From JADLGJ01 sp031423615 (lineage in GTDB: Bacteria > Omnitrophota > Gorgyraeia > Zapsychrales > JANLHA01), in assembly GCA_031423615.1 (NCBI GenBank), contig JANPFV010000082.1, positions 1 to 64,000 on the forward strand: a stretch of DNA of 64,000 bases, in the 5' to 3' direction. Positions within the stretch are counted from its first letter, which is position 1. The number at the start of each line of letters is the position of its first letter. The position numbers were made by a program, and so were the translations under genes. This document shows, piece after piece, positions 52,346 through 60,673 of the stretch. Under the pieces are notes generated by a model. That model did no database searches and had not been told where the DNA came from. It was given only the letters and a program-made list of their open reading frames with translations.

Positions 52346-52951
52346 TTATTCTGACTTCACGTGATAATAATCTCTGGTAAAATCCGCTACTTTTTTGTCG
52401 ACCGGCTCGACATAAGAAACCACATCCAAGGCCGACGTGACTTTGACCACTCCGACTTTATTATTATCCGCCTCATAAACATTCAGCCGGCTTCCTTTAT
52501 GCACGCCATTTAGAACACCCAAGGTCACCATACATCTTGAGGTTTTGCGGTCAATCCATAACGAACCTTCTTTCCGTGTGGCTTCACTCTCATCATGAAT
52601 CTTTTCCGAAGCCCGGACCACCTTTTCTAAATCCAGAACACGGCCCACCTTGGACTGCAACGTTTCCGCCTTATTGTTCGCCGCTTCTTTTTCTGTGCTG
52701 ACTAAATGCAATTTTTGATTCAAGTCTTGAAATTCGACTTCTTTGGCACTTTGAGCATTGACGGTCAAGTACAACAAAAAGACCGCGCCAATAAATGAAG
52801 CTGAGATGAAAATAAGTCCGGTTATAATCTGCTTTTTCCCGTCGGGTATTTTAGCAGATGGCCGAATGGGCATCGAAGCTTTTCCAACAGCTTTGGGCCC
52901 CGGCCCGGCTGGATCCGTGGCCTTCTCTTTCTTTCCAAAGGGAAGTTTCAT
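52346..52951 (-). CDS. membrane coiled-coil protein of unknown function
   Basis: A 201-residue protein. Residues 1-40 are a Lys/Pro-rich cytoplasmic segment, 42-65 a membrane helix, about 68-125 a coiled coil, and 130-200 a small beta domain. The last part (TLGVLNGVHKGSRLNVYE..NKVGVVKVTSALDVVSYVEP) has the 'N-G-V-x-x-G-x-x-x-x-V-Y ... G' pattern of short beta-barrels found at the end of MreC-like or flagellar FlgT-like proteins. It is probably an envelope scaffold. It lies 19 bp upstream of tatA. Confidence 0.65.
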   Translation of the reverse strand: MKLPFGKKEKATDPAGPGPKAVGKASMPIRPSAKIPDGKKQIITGLIFISASFIGAVFLLYLTVNAQSAKEVEFQDLNQKLHLVSTEKEAANNKAETLQSKVGRVLDLEKVVRASEKIHDESEATRKEGSLWIDRKTSRCMVTLGVLNGVHKGSRLNVYEADNNKVGVVKVTSALDVVSYVEPVDKKVADFTRDYYHVKSE

Positions 52952-53006
52952 GGCTTCATCATATCACACTCTTGGGACTCCTTATACCCTTTGCGCCAAA
53001 AAAAAG

Positions 53007-53035
53007 TTGCATTCTTATCACTCACATGCCATAAT
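53007..53035 (+). promoter_or_regulatory. promoter of the candidate small RNA
   Basis: TTGCAT (53007-53012), exactly 17 nt, CATAAT (53030-53035). It faces the plus strand in a gap where both neighbours run minus, so it serves neither gene. Confidence 0.65.
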
Positions 53036-53041
53036 AAAACC

Positions 53042-53126
53042 AGTAATGGAGGCCAACTGATAGCTTAACGCAACTCAAGGCCTATCACCTTATAAGGGCG
53101 ACCCTCAAAGAGTCGTCCTTATTATT
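53042..53126 (+). ncRNA. candidate small RNA between pgi and the coiled-coil gene
   Basis: A transcript of about 80-85 nt is predicted from the promoter at 53007-53035 to a terminator stem (AAGGGCGAC 53094-53102, GTCGTCCTT 53112-53120) followed by a T-rich run. The body can fold by AGGCC/GGCCT or by the competing TGATAG/CTATCA pair. Its only ATG opens a four-codon frame, so it is not coding. It does not match 6S, 4.5S, tmRNA or RNase P features. Its 3' end touches the pgi stop in antisense. Confidence 0.5.
53094..53126 (+). terminator. Rho-independent terminator (small RNA)
   Basis: A 9-bp stem with one G-U pair and a 9-nt loop, followed on the plus strand by ATTATTTTATTT. On the minus strand there is no T-run, so it is directional and not the pgi terminator. 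Confidence 0.7.
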
Positions 53127-54401
53127 TTATTTACGCCCCAACAGAGCAAACATCTTCGCTTTATACGCTTCTACACCCGGCTGATCAAATGGATTGACAC
53201 CCATCAAATAACCGGTCATCGCGCACGATTTTTCAAAAAAATAAAACAACTGACCCAAGCTATAAGCTTCAAATCTTGGCAAGGTGATCGTCATATTCGG
53301 GACACCGCCTTCCCAATGGGCCGCGGCCGTGGCCTTATAAGCTTGTTGATTGACCCAGTCGAGATTTTTTCCCGCCACACAATTGAAATTGTCCTGATTT
53401 TCTTTATCTTCGGGAATGAGAAGTTCATTCCCGGTATCTTTAACAACAACAAAGGTTTCAAAAATATTACGCTCCCCTTCCTGAATCCATTGCCCCATGG
53501 AATGCAAATCGGCAGTAAAATTGACTGATGCGGGAAAAATCCCGTGACCTTCCTTCCCTTCGCTTTCGCCAAACAATTGCTTCCACCATTCGGCCGTAAA
53601 ACTTATCTCCTCATAAAAGTAAGCCAATATTTCAATCGCTTTCTTTTGTTTGTACAAAAGATAACGGTAAGCGCTGTATTGCCACGACAAATTTTTCTCT
53701 AACGATGCTTCCGAAAGATCTTTTTCCGCGTCTTTGGCGCCTTTGAGCAAACCCGCGATGTCGATCCCCGCGATGGCTAACGGAACCAATCCGACCGGAG
53801 ACAGAACCGAATAGCGTCCGCCAATATCATCTGCGATGGGATAGGTGCGGTAACCCGCTTTGTCAGCGATGGCGCGCAAAGCCCCTTTCTTCTCGTCGGT
53901 AATACAAATAATCCGCTTCTTTAATTCCGCTTCAGAATACTTACTCTCCATAAATTTCTTGACCAAACGAAAAGCCACGGCCGGTTCCGTGGTGGTTCCG
54001 GACTTGGAGATGACGACAACACTGACGCGTTTGTCTTTGAGTTTGGCAAAAAGTTTCTTAAGATAACCTGAACTCATGTTGTGCCCGGCATAGTAAACAG
54101 GAATTTTTTGTTCGCGGGATAAAAAATCCAGGGCGGCCCGGATACCGATGTATGATCCCCCGATACCGATAGAAATCAAACAATCAGAATTCTTACGGAC
54201 ATCTTCCCCGAGTTTAATCAATTCGTCGATAAATTTCTTTTTGGTTTTGCTGGGAAGATTGATCCATCCGGTGAAATCATTGCCTTTTCCCTTACCTGCG
54301 TGAAGATCATCATGGGCTTTTTTTAATTTCGGCGTAAGTGCCTGAAGGTCGCGGCCTTTAACAAAATTTTTTAAATTCGTGACATCTAACTGGATCTTCA
54401 T
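53127..54401 (-). CDS. pgi: glucose-6-phosphate isomerase
   Basis: A 424-residue sugar isomerase of glycolysis. SIGIGGSYIGIRAALDFL, VVVISKSGTTTEPAVAFR (phosphate site) and GRYSVLSPVGLVPLA are diagnostic; the catalytic Glu lies near QLFGESEGKEGHGI. It is the short, Thermotoga/Firmicute-like form instead of the roughly 550-residue E. coli form. The ATG at 54399-54401 follows AAGGGTG. A repeat copy (B) fills the gap to mnmA. Confidence 0.95.
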   Translation of the reverse strand: MKIQLDVTNLKNFVKGRDLQALTPKLKKAHDDLHAGKGKGNDFTGWINLPSKTKKKFIDELIKLGEDVRKNSDCLISIGIGGSYIGIRAALDFLSREQKIPVYYAGHNMSSGYLKKLFAKLKDKRVSVVVISKSGTTTEPAVAFRLVKKFMESKYSEAELKKRIICITDEKKGALRAIADKAGYRTYPIADDIGGRYSVLSPVGLVPLAIAGIDIAGLLKGAKDAEKDLSEASLEKNLSWQYSAYRYLLYKQKKAIEILAYFYEEISFTAEWWKQLFGESEGKEGHGIFPASVNFTADLHSMGQWIQEGERNIFETFVVVKDTGNELLIPEDKENQDNFNCVAGKNLDWVNQQAYKATAAAHWEGGVPNMTITLPRFEAYSLGQLFYFFEKSCAMTGYLMGVNPFDQPGVEAYKAKMFALLGRK

Positions 54402-54417
54402 AACACCCTTTCTTCTA

Positions 54418-54495
54418 GGCGGGTTCTGTCGCTGCGGGACTCTACCGTCCTCGCAAGCTGCGGGCGGCAGAGAACTCCCCTTTGCGCCACCCGCT
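54418..54495. repeat. interspersed palindromic repeat, copy B (near full length)
   Basis: GCGGGT (54419-54424) and ACCCGC (54489-54494) are the inverted ends. The left half carries TCTGTCGCTGCGGGACTCTA, identical to the reverse complement of the matching part of copy A (58621-58712) except for one base at its start. It contains two GCTGCGGG direct repeats. It fills the pgi-mnmA gap and includes the mnmA stop codon. Confidence 0.75.
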
Positions 54496-55609
54496 AAATT
54501 AAAACGCTACTTTCACATTTGATCGGCTGTTCGATAATCGCTCCCCCCAAAACAACATCGCCATCATAAAACACAATCGATTGTCCCGGTGTTACCGACT
54601 TTTGCGGCTCGATGAAATCAACACGAACACGGTCGTCGCCTAAATGTGTCAGTTTAGCTTTAACGACAAAAGCATTGTAACGGATACGTGCCTCGACCTC
54701 GATCGGGGTGGGCGGGATTTCCATGCTCACGGGATTAAATTCTTTTGCCAGCAATCCCGCAGAATACAACTCCGCGACATCACCGACGTAAACAGTGTTG
54801 GTATCTTTTTCAATTTTATAAACATAAACGGGATGACCTAAAGCGATCCCCAACTTGTCGCGCTGACCGATGGTATAATTCAAAATGCCCTTATGCTCGC
54901 CGACAACCTCTCCGGCGCGATTCTTAAACGGACCCGGTATAAAAACGTGGTCTCCCACACGCCGACGAATAAATTCCTTGTAACCGGCATCCGGAACAAA
55001 ACAGATGTCCTGACTTTCCGCCTTATCCGCCGTATTCAATTGATACTTACGGGCCAGATCACGCACTTGAGCCTTAGTCAAATCGCCCAGCGGGAATAAC
55101 ACTTTAGGCAAAGTGTCTTTACCCATGCTGTATAAAAAATAGCTTTGATCTTTGCGTTCATCGGCCGCTTTACGCAAACGGTAACGCCCGTCGCAATAAT
55201 CAATCTTGCCGTAATGACCGGTCGCTAAATAATCCGCGCCTAAGGCCATGACTTTCTTATACAGCGATCCAAATTTCAAATGCTGATTACAGCGCACGCA
55301 GGGATTGGGAGTGCGTCCGTTTAAATATTCATTGGTAAAGTCTTCGATAATAAAATCATTGATGTCGGCGGCAAAGTCCAGAACATAATGGGGAATGTCG
55401 AGAATCTGCGCGGCCCGCCTCGCATCCTGGATCCCGTCGACACCGCAGCAAGACGGTTTTTTGCTGTCGGGATGAGAAATACTAAAACACATGGTGACCC
55501 CCACAACCTCGTGACCGGCGTCTTTCATCAAACCGGCAACGACAGAAGAGTCAACTCCGCCGCTCATCGCGACAAAAACTTTCCGGCGATCTTGATTTTG
55601 TGTCATCAT
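54494..55609 (-). CDS. mnmA: tRNA-specific 2-thiouridylase
   Basis: A 371-residue enzyme that thiolates U34 of tRNA-Lys/Glu/Gln. VAMSGGVDSSVVAGLM is the PP-loop, NPCVRCNQHLKFG holds the first catalytic Cys, and SQDICFVPDAGYKEFI the second. It takes sulfur from a cysteine desulfurase; one is encoded at the head of the adjacent biotin operon. Start at ATG 55607-55609 or three bases later. The stop codon lies inside repeat copy B. Confidence 0.96.
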   Translation of the reverse strand: MMTQNQDRRKVFVAMSGGVDSSVVAGLMKDAGHEVVGVTMCFSISHPDSKKPSCCGVDGIQDARRAAQILDIPHYVLDFAADINDFIIEDFTNEYLNGRTPNPCVRCNQHLKFGSLYKKVMALGADYLATGHYGKIDYCDGRYRLRKAADERKDQSYFLYSMGKDTLPKVLFPLGDLTKAQVRDLARKYQLNTADKAESQDICFVPDAGYKEFIRRRVGDHVFIPGPFKNRAGEVVGEHKGILNYTIGQRDKLGIALGHPVYVYKIEKDTNTVYVGDVAELYSAGLLAKEFNPVSMEIPPTPIEVEARIRYNAFVVKAKLTHLGDDRVRVDFIEPQKSVTPGQSIVFYDGDVVLGGAIIEQPIKCESSVLI

Positions 55610-55672
55610 GGCATTTGTAAAGAGTCGTTGCGGCCGTCTCTCCCCTCGGAAAAGATTGCCGTACCGGCTCTT

Positions 55673-57826
55673 TTATATTTTAGTTAGACCTTGTCGGATC
55701 GCCCCTTGGGTCACTTGCAAAAGATAATCCAGTTCACGTTTTGAAATGGACAAGGGCGGCATCAACACAATCACATTCCCTAGGGGCCGCAAAATAACCC
55801 CGCGACGACGCGCCTGTTCGCAAACCTTGATTCCGGCCTTATCTTCCCAGGCAAAAGGTTCCCGGGTGGCTTTGTCCTTGACCAGTTCAATACCGGCCAT
55901 AAATCCCTTGTGCCGGACATGTCCGACGTGAGGTAAATTATAAAACATTTTTAACTTTTCGCTTAAAATATTTATCTTGGAATGCAAACGCGCCAAGGTA
56001 TGTTCCTTGGCAAAAATTTCTAAATTAGCCAGCGCGGCGGCACAGGCCAAGGGATTTCCGGAATACGTATGACCGTGAAAAAATGTTTTCTGGTCCTTAT
56101 ACTCAAAGACAAAACCGTCAAAAACTTTTTTCGTGACCAAGGTCGCGGCCAACGGCAAATAACCTCCGCTTAACCCTTTGGCCAGACACAAGAAATCCGG
56201 CGTGACATTGTCGTGTTCACAGGCAAACATTTTTCCCGTCCGGCCAAAACCCGTCGCCACTTCATCAGCAATGAGTAGAACCTCATGCTTTTCACAAAGC
56301 TCTTTGATCTGCTTTAAAAGGCCGTCCGGCCAGACAATCATTCCCGCCGCTCCCTGCACCACAGGTTCGACAATCAAGACCGCTATTTCTTTAGCCGACT
56401 GATGAAAGAGGGCTTCCAGTTTCTGAAAAGCGTGATCAAAGTTCTGGTCGCGATAACCATCAGGAAAGTCAATTTGTACCGTCGGAAACGTTAAATCTTC
56501 ATACACTTTATGAAAAAGGCCGATCCCTCCTACGCTCACACTTCCCAACGTATCGCCATGGTAAGAATTCGCCAGATGAACAATTTTTATTTTTTCCGGA
56601 CGGCCGGTATTTTGCCAATATTGATACGCCATCTTAAGGGCGATCTCAACAGCTGTCGATCCATTATCGGAATAAAAAACTTTTTTTAGACCTCGAGGTG
56701 CGATCGTCACCAATTTCTTGGCCAATTCTATAGCCGGAACATGAGAAAGTCCCAGCAATGTCGAATGGTCCAAATGATTCAGCTGATCTTTGATCGCCGC
56801 ATTAATGGCAGGATGATTATGGCCATGGACCGTGACCCAGAGGCTAGAAATTCCGTCGAGATAACGCCGTCCTTGCGTATCAATCAAATGGCATCCTTCG
56901 GCTCGGTCAATCACCACGGGGTCCGAGTCCAGCCAATCTTTCATTTGCGTGAAAGGGTGCCAAAGAAAATTCTTGTCGTCATTAACAAGGGAGCTCGTTT
57001 TTGTCGAGTCGGCATAAACCAAAAAGGGGTTGAGGTCTATCTTATCTTTACAAATCTTAAGAATGGCCGCGCAGGAAAGATCCTCACAAAAGGGGATGAT
57101 TCCTAGCCCGGGGACCTTGCTAAAATGTTTGATCGCTGCGGGATTGGTTTTTTCGGGCACACCGGGAATTTTCTTTTCACTTTCTGAAAAAATAATACCG
57201 GCGACAGGGATACCCCGGTCGCGGGCTTTGTCAATCGTCAACAGCGTGTGATTGATCGTCCCCAGGCCCAAACGGCTGACAATCACCACCTCGATGCCCA
57301 TGTCCTTGATCAGATCCGCAAGCAAATAATCTTCCCGTACCGGCACCATCAATCCGCCCGCACCCTCGACGAGCAAAACATCATGACGCCGCCGCAGTTT
57401 TTGAAAAATAGAAATTATTTTTTCGCGATGGATCTGTATTTTTTGGCGTTTAAAAGCCACGTGCGGAGAAAAAGGTTCCTTGGCGCAGTAAGGATTTATC
57501 TCGGCCAAGGGGTCGGTGCTCTGCAAGAATTCCTTTAAAACTTTCGCATCATCGCCCCCGCATTGAATCGGTTTCATCACACCGACATCCAAACCTTTGT
57601 CTTTAAGAAGCGTGGCCAGGACCTTGATCGCCGTGGTTTTCCCCACACCCGTATCCGTTGCGGAAATAAAAAACGCCCGTCCCTGTTTTGGTTTTCCTCC
57701 TTTGAGAGGACGCCCGGCGATTTCAGGAACTTTTCGCGGTTTTTCCGCGGGCTTTTCTATTTCCTCATCGATTTCATCAAGGCAATCTAAAGGACTGATC
57801 GCATCTTCATCTTGTTTTCTTTTCAT
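55673..57826 (-). CDS. fused dethiobiotin synthetase and DAPA aminotransferase (BioD-BioA)
   Basis: A 717-residue fusion carrying out two consecutive biotin steps. Residues about 48-275 are BioD (ISATDTGVGKTTAIKVLA P-loop, VEGAGGLMVPV). Residues about 290-715 are BioA, a PLP transaminase using SAM as amino donor (LWVTVHGHNHPAI, HTYSGNPLA; Schiff-base Lys in LCLAKGLSGGY). Residues 1-45 are an acidic, Pro/Lys-rich extension of no known role. Note the order: BioD acts after BioA. The ATG at 57824-57826 follows GGGGAG and overlaps the bioC stop (ATGA). Confidence 0.95.
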   Translation of the reverse strand: MKRKQDEDAISPLDCLDEIDEEIEKPAEKPRKVPEIAGRPLKGGKPKQGRAFFISATDTGVGKTTAIKVLATLLKDKGLDVGVMKPIQCGGDDAKVLKEFLQSTDPLAEINPYCAKEPFSPHVAFKRQKIQIHREKIISIFQKLRRRHDVLLVEGAGGLMVPVREDYLLADLIKDMGIEVVIVSRLGLGTINHTLLTIDKARDRGIPVAGIIFSESEKKIPGVPEKTNPAAIKHFSKVPGLGIIPFCEDLSCAAILKICKDKIDLNPFLVYADSTKTSSLVNDDKNFLWHPFTQMKDWLDSDPVVIDRAEGCHLIDTQGRRYLDGISSLWVTVHGHNHPAINAAIKDQLNHLDHSTLLGLSHVPAIELAKKLVTIAPRGLKKVFYSDNGSTAVEIALKMAYQYWQNTGRPEKIKIVHLANSYHGDTLGSVSVGGIGLFHKVYEDLTFPTVQIDFPDGYRDQNFDHAFQKLEALFHQSAKEIAVLIVEPVVQGAAGMIVWPDGLLKQIKELCEKHEVLLIADEVATGFGRTGKMFACEHDNVTPDFLCLAKGLSGGYLPLAATLVTKKVFDGFVFEYKDQKTFFHGHTYSGNPLACAAALANLEIFAKEHTLARLHSKINILSEKLKMFYNLPHVGHVRHKGFMAGIELVKDKATREPFAWEDKAGIKVCEQARRRGVILRPLGNVIVLMPPLSISKRELDYLLQVTQGAIRQGLTKI

Positions 57827-58608
57827 TTTCTCCCCTTTATCCAAATCACTTCAAAAGAAGCGGCCACTCCCCAACGGCCTTTAAAATTTTTTTCATAATA
57901 TTCAGAAACTTTCGCTAAATATCGCGGGCCAATATAAAAATGAAGGTTTGTCCGGTTTGCCCCAATCAATTTCAGCCAGGTCAGTAAACTGTACAGGTCA
58001 TCAAAATGGGTTTTCGTGATCTCCGACGCGACGACGATGTCCCTGAATCCCGCCGCCGTCAAAGCCTCCTGGATTAGGGCTGAATCAGGGAGTTTCTGCA
58101 ATTTTCCGGCGCCACCGTTTTGGCCGGAAATTTTTTCTAACGAAGTAAAAAGTTCTCCTAATGTCCTTTGGCCAAATAAAGTCGCGCGAAATTTTCCGTT
58201 CTTTTTAAGGACCCGTCGAGATTCTGCAAAAGCTTTCGGCAAATCTTTGACCCATTGATAGGCGAGATTGGAAAAAACCGCGCCATAACTTTCATCCGAA
58301 AAAGGCAAGGCCGATGCGTCCGCCTGCACAACGGCGAACGATTCATACTTTTTCTTGGCCTCTTCAACCATGCCGTCGGCAAAATCCACACCGACAACCT
58401 GAGCGCCGGGGCAAAGATGACTCATCCTGTTTGTCAATTTCCCTGTCCCCATGCCGACATCAAGAATCCGTTCGCACGTTTCGTCCCATTCCAATGTCTT
58501 AATCAGTTCACGGCCTATCTCATATTGCATCCCGGATAAGACTTCGTAATGAGCGGCGGAATTGGAAAAGGCCTGACGGATATGTTGGTTGAACTGTTTT
58601 AAAATCAT
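57823..58608 (-). CDS. bioC: malonyl-ACP O-methyltransferase
   Basis: A 261-residue SAM-dependent methyltransferase that masks malonyl-ACP so that fatty-acid synthesis can build the pimeloyl chain. ILDVGMGTGKLTNRM is motif I, VGVDFADGM motif II, and VFSNLAYQWV is typical of BioC. Its ATG overlaps the bioH stop (ATGA), and its stop overlaps the bioDA start, so the run is fully coupled. Confidence 0.92.
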   Translation of the reverse strand: MILKQFNQHIRQAFSNSAAHYEVLSGMQYEIGRELIKTLEWDETCERILDVGMGTGKLTNRMSHLCPGAQVVGVDFADGMVEEAKKKYESFAVVQADASALPFSDESYGAVFSNLAYQWVKDLPKAFAESRRVLKKNGKFRATLFGQRTLGELFTSLEKISGQNGGAGKLQKLPDSALIQEALTAAGFRDIVVASEITKTHFDDLYSLLTWLKLIGANRTNLHFYIGPRYLAKVSEYYEKNFKGRWGVAASFEVIWIKGRK

Positions 58609-59513
58609 ACTTCTTCCACCCCGGGTCCGGGTGGCGCGGAGGGGAGTCCTCTGCCCGACGAGCCAGACTTTAGCTGGCGAGGCGGGTAGAGTCCCGCAGC
58701 GACAGGACCCGGAACAATTTCAATAAATTTTTCTACCGCAGCATTGAATGCATGCGGCTGGCTTAGAAACGGAAAGTGTCCGCATTTTTCAAACCAAACG
58801 AATTGCGCCGACGGTATTTTATCGCCTAAGTTTTCATAGAATTCCCGCTGACAAATGTAATCTTCCGTGCCGTTGGCAAATAAAACCGGCAGGGTCAATT
58901 TGGAAAACGCATCGCGTAAATCGGCGCATTCTAAAATTTCCAAGAAATTAATAAGGGCCTCTTTCTGCGGAACGCTATCGGTTTTCTTAAATCTCTGTAT
59001 CCACCGAAACCGTCGTGTTTCGCGTTCTTGCCGGGTAAATAATGAGCGAAAAAAAATATCCACTATCGAAGGATAATCCCTTCGCAATTGTCCCGCCAAT
59101 TTGCGAATGCGCTCTGGGGCCAGCCCAAAAGGATAATCCTCAGAACGGCAAAACTTCGGTTGCGAACCGGCGCAAACAATAAACTTGATGCGTTCACGGC
59201 GTAATTCTAAAAGTTTTAAAGCCACCAAACCACCGAACGAACTGGCGATAAGACCCATTTCTTCACAATTGAGATCAGCCAATAGAAAGTCCACATCTTG
59301 TGCGATGCTTTTTAAGTCGACCTTTTGCCAATCCGTTTTTCCGTGTCCCGGCAGATCGAGAGCGATGACCCGATGTTGAGAAGAAAAGTATTTGAACTGT
59401 TGTCGCCAAATACGGCTGTTGACGCCGAAGCCGTGCAAAAAAAGCAAGGTTGAGCCCTGGCCAGCGATTTCATAATGCCAGTTCAATCCTCGCGGTGTTT
59501 TTAAATAAGGCAT
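58605..59513 (-). CDS. bioH: BioH-like alpha/beta hydrolase with a repeat-encoded tail
   Basis: A 302-residue hydrolase expected to release pimeloyl-ACP methyl ester for BioF. FLHGFGVNSRIW is the oxyanion region. The nucleophile is in LIASSFGGLVAL (Ser replaces the usual first Gly of GxSxG), Asp is in FANGTEDYICQ and His in KCGHFPFLSQP. The function rests mainly on position between bioF and bioC. The normal protein should end near EKFIEIVPG; the last 30 or so residues (Pro/Gly/Ser-rich) are encoded by an inserted repeat copy (58621-58712). Confidence 0.82.
   Translation of the reverse strand: MPYLKTPRGLNWHYEIAGQGSTLLFLHGFGVNSRIWRQQFKYFSSQHRVIALDLPGHGKTDWQKVDLKSIAQDVDFLLADLNCEEMGLIASSFGGLVALKLLELRRERIKFIVCAGSQPKFCRSEDYPFGLAPERIRKLAGQLRRDYPSIVDIFFRSLFTRQERETRRFRWIQRFKKTDSVPQKEALINFLEILECADLRDAFSKLTLPVLFANGTEDYICQREFYENLGDKIPSAQFVWFEKCGHFPFLSQPHAFNAAVEKFIEIVPGPVAAGLYPPRQLKSGSSGRGLPSAPPGPGVEEV
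58621..58712. repeat. interspersed palindromic repeat, copy A (inside bioH)
   Basis: CCGGGTCC (58621-58628) and GGACCCGG (58705-58712) are perfect 8-bp inverted ends of a 92-bp element. It is copy B in reverse orientation, with an extra central segment. The whole element is translated as the C-terminus of bioH. Confidence 0.8.
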
Positions 59514-60673
59514 AACTCTTTCCCAATTTTTTTAAAGAGACTCAGCAGAATGTCTAAATCTTCTTGAGTGTGTGTCGCCATGAGGGTTACGCGTAACCGG
59601 GCGGTATGGGCTGGCACCGTCGGAGGACGGATCGCGGAAACAAGCAATCCCGCCGCAAAAAGTTTTTCAGAAAAACGGACACTCTTATGACTGTCCTTGA
59701 CTAAGATGGGAATGATAGGTGTTTGCGTATGGAGAGTATCAAACCCTAAATCCTTAAGACCTTTCAAAATAAAATGCGTATGATCCCACAGTTTTTTCCG
59801 ACGGGCCGGTTCATTTTCAATAATTTCCAGGCCTTTTAAGGAGGCGGCCGCAACAGACGGCGGCAGACCGGTTGTATAAATAAAACTACGCGCCTTATTG
59901 ATCAAAAAATTAATCAGCTCTTGAGATCCGCAGACATACGCGCCAAAACTTCCGGCGGCCTTTGAAAATGTTCCCATTTGAATATCAATTTGGCCTTCCA
60001 GTCCAAAATGCTCGACGCTGCCTTTCCCATTCTTCCCCAAAACCCCCAAACCATGCGCTTCATCAATCATAACGGTACAGTTATACTTCTTTGCCAATAA
60101 CACAATCTCAGGTAAAGGCGCAATATCGCCATCCATGCTAAAAACGCTGTCCGTAACGATCAATTTCTTTACGGCTGGCGGTGCGACTTTGAGCATAGCT
60201 TCCAAGGACTCGGTGTCCGCGTGAGCATAACGTTTATATTCCGCTTGGCTTAACAAAATTCCGTCGATGATTGAGGCGTGATTCAATTTGTCGCTGAAAA
60301 TCATGTCGCCCCGGCCGAACAAAGAAGAAATAATTCCGACATTGGCCATATATCCCGTGCTAAAAAGCAAACACCGCGCTGTCCCTTTAAACTGCGCCAT
60401 CTTTTCTTCCAGACGGGTATGGCTTGATAAATTGCCGCATACCAAACGGGATGCGCCGGAACCGAAACCTTCCTCATGAAGACTTCTTACCACCGCTTCA
60501 CCCAGCCGCATGTCATCCGCCAGTCCCAAATAATTATTGGAACAAAAATTGATAAGTTTCCGTCCCCCGATTGTAATCTCGCGGCCCTGACTACTTTCGA
60601 GCGTACGGATTTCTCGGCGCAGACCTTTATCCGACAATTGGGAAAGGGTGTGATTTAAAAATGTTTCCATCAT
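59501..60673 (-). CDS. bioF: 8-amino-7-oxononanoate synthase
   Basis: A 390-residue PLP enzyme condensing pimeloyl-ACP/CoA with alanine. FCSNNYLGLADD, GSGASRLVCGN, DEAHGLGVLGKNGKG and the Schiff-base segment MGTFSKAAGSFGAYVCGS are diagnostic of the alpha-oxoamine synthase family. KBL or HemA paralogues are excluded mainly by context. The start overlaps the birA stop as ATGA (60670-60673). Its stop overlaps bioH by 13 bp. Confidence 0.93.
   Translation of the reverse strand: MMETFLNHTLSQLSDKGLRREIRTLESSQGREITIGGRKLINFCSNNYLGLADDMRLGEAVVRSLHEEGFGSGASRLVCGNLSSHTRLEEKMAQFKGTARCLLFSTGYMANVGIISSLFGRGDMIFSDKLNHASIIDGILLSQAEYKRYAHADTESLEAMLKVAPPAVKKLIVTDSVFSMDGDIAPLPEIVLLAKKYNCTVMIDEAHGLGVLGKNGKGSVEHFGLEGQIDIQMGTFSKAAGSFGAYVCGSQELINFLINKARSFIYTTGLPPSVAAASLKGLEIIENEPARRKKLWDHTHFILKGLKDLGFDTLHTQTPIIPILVKDSHKSVRFSEKLFAAGLLVSAIRPPTVPAHTARLRVTLMATHTQEDLDILLSLFKKIGKELCLI

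Noticed and set aside
53042..53126. 4.5S/SRP RNA or 6S RNA
   Set aside because: No GGUCAGGUCCGGAAGGAAGCA-like loop and far too short for 6S.
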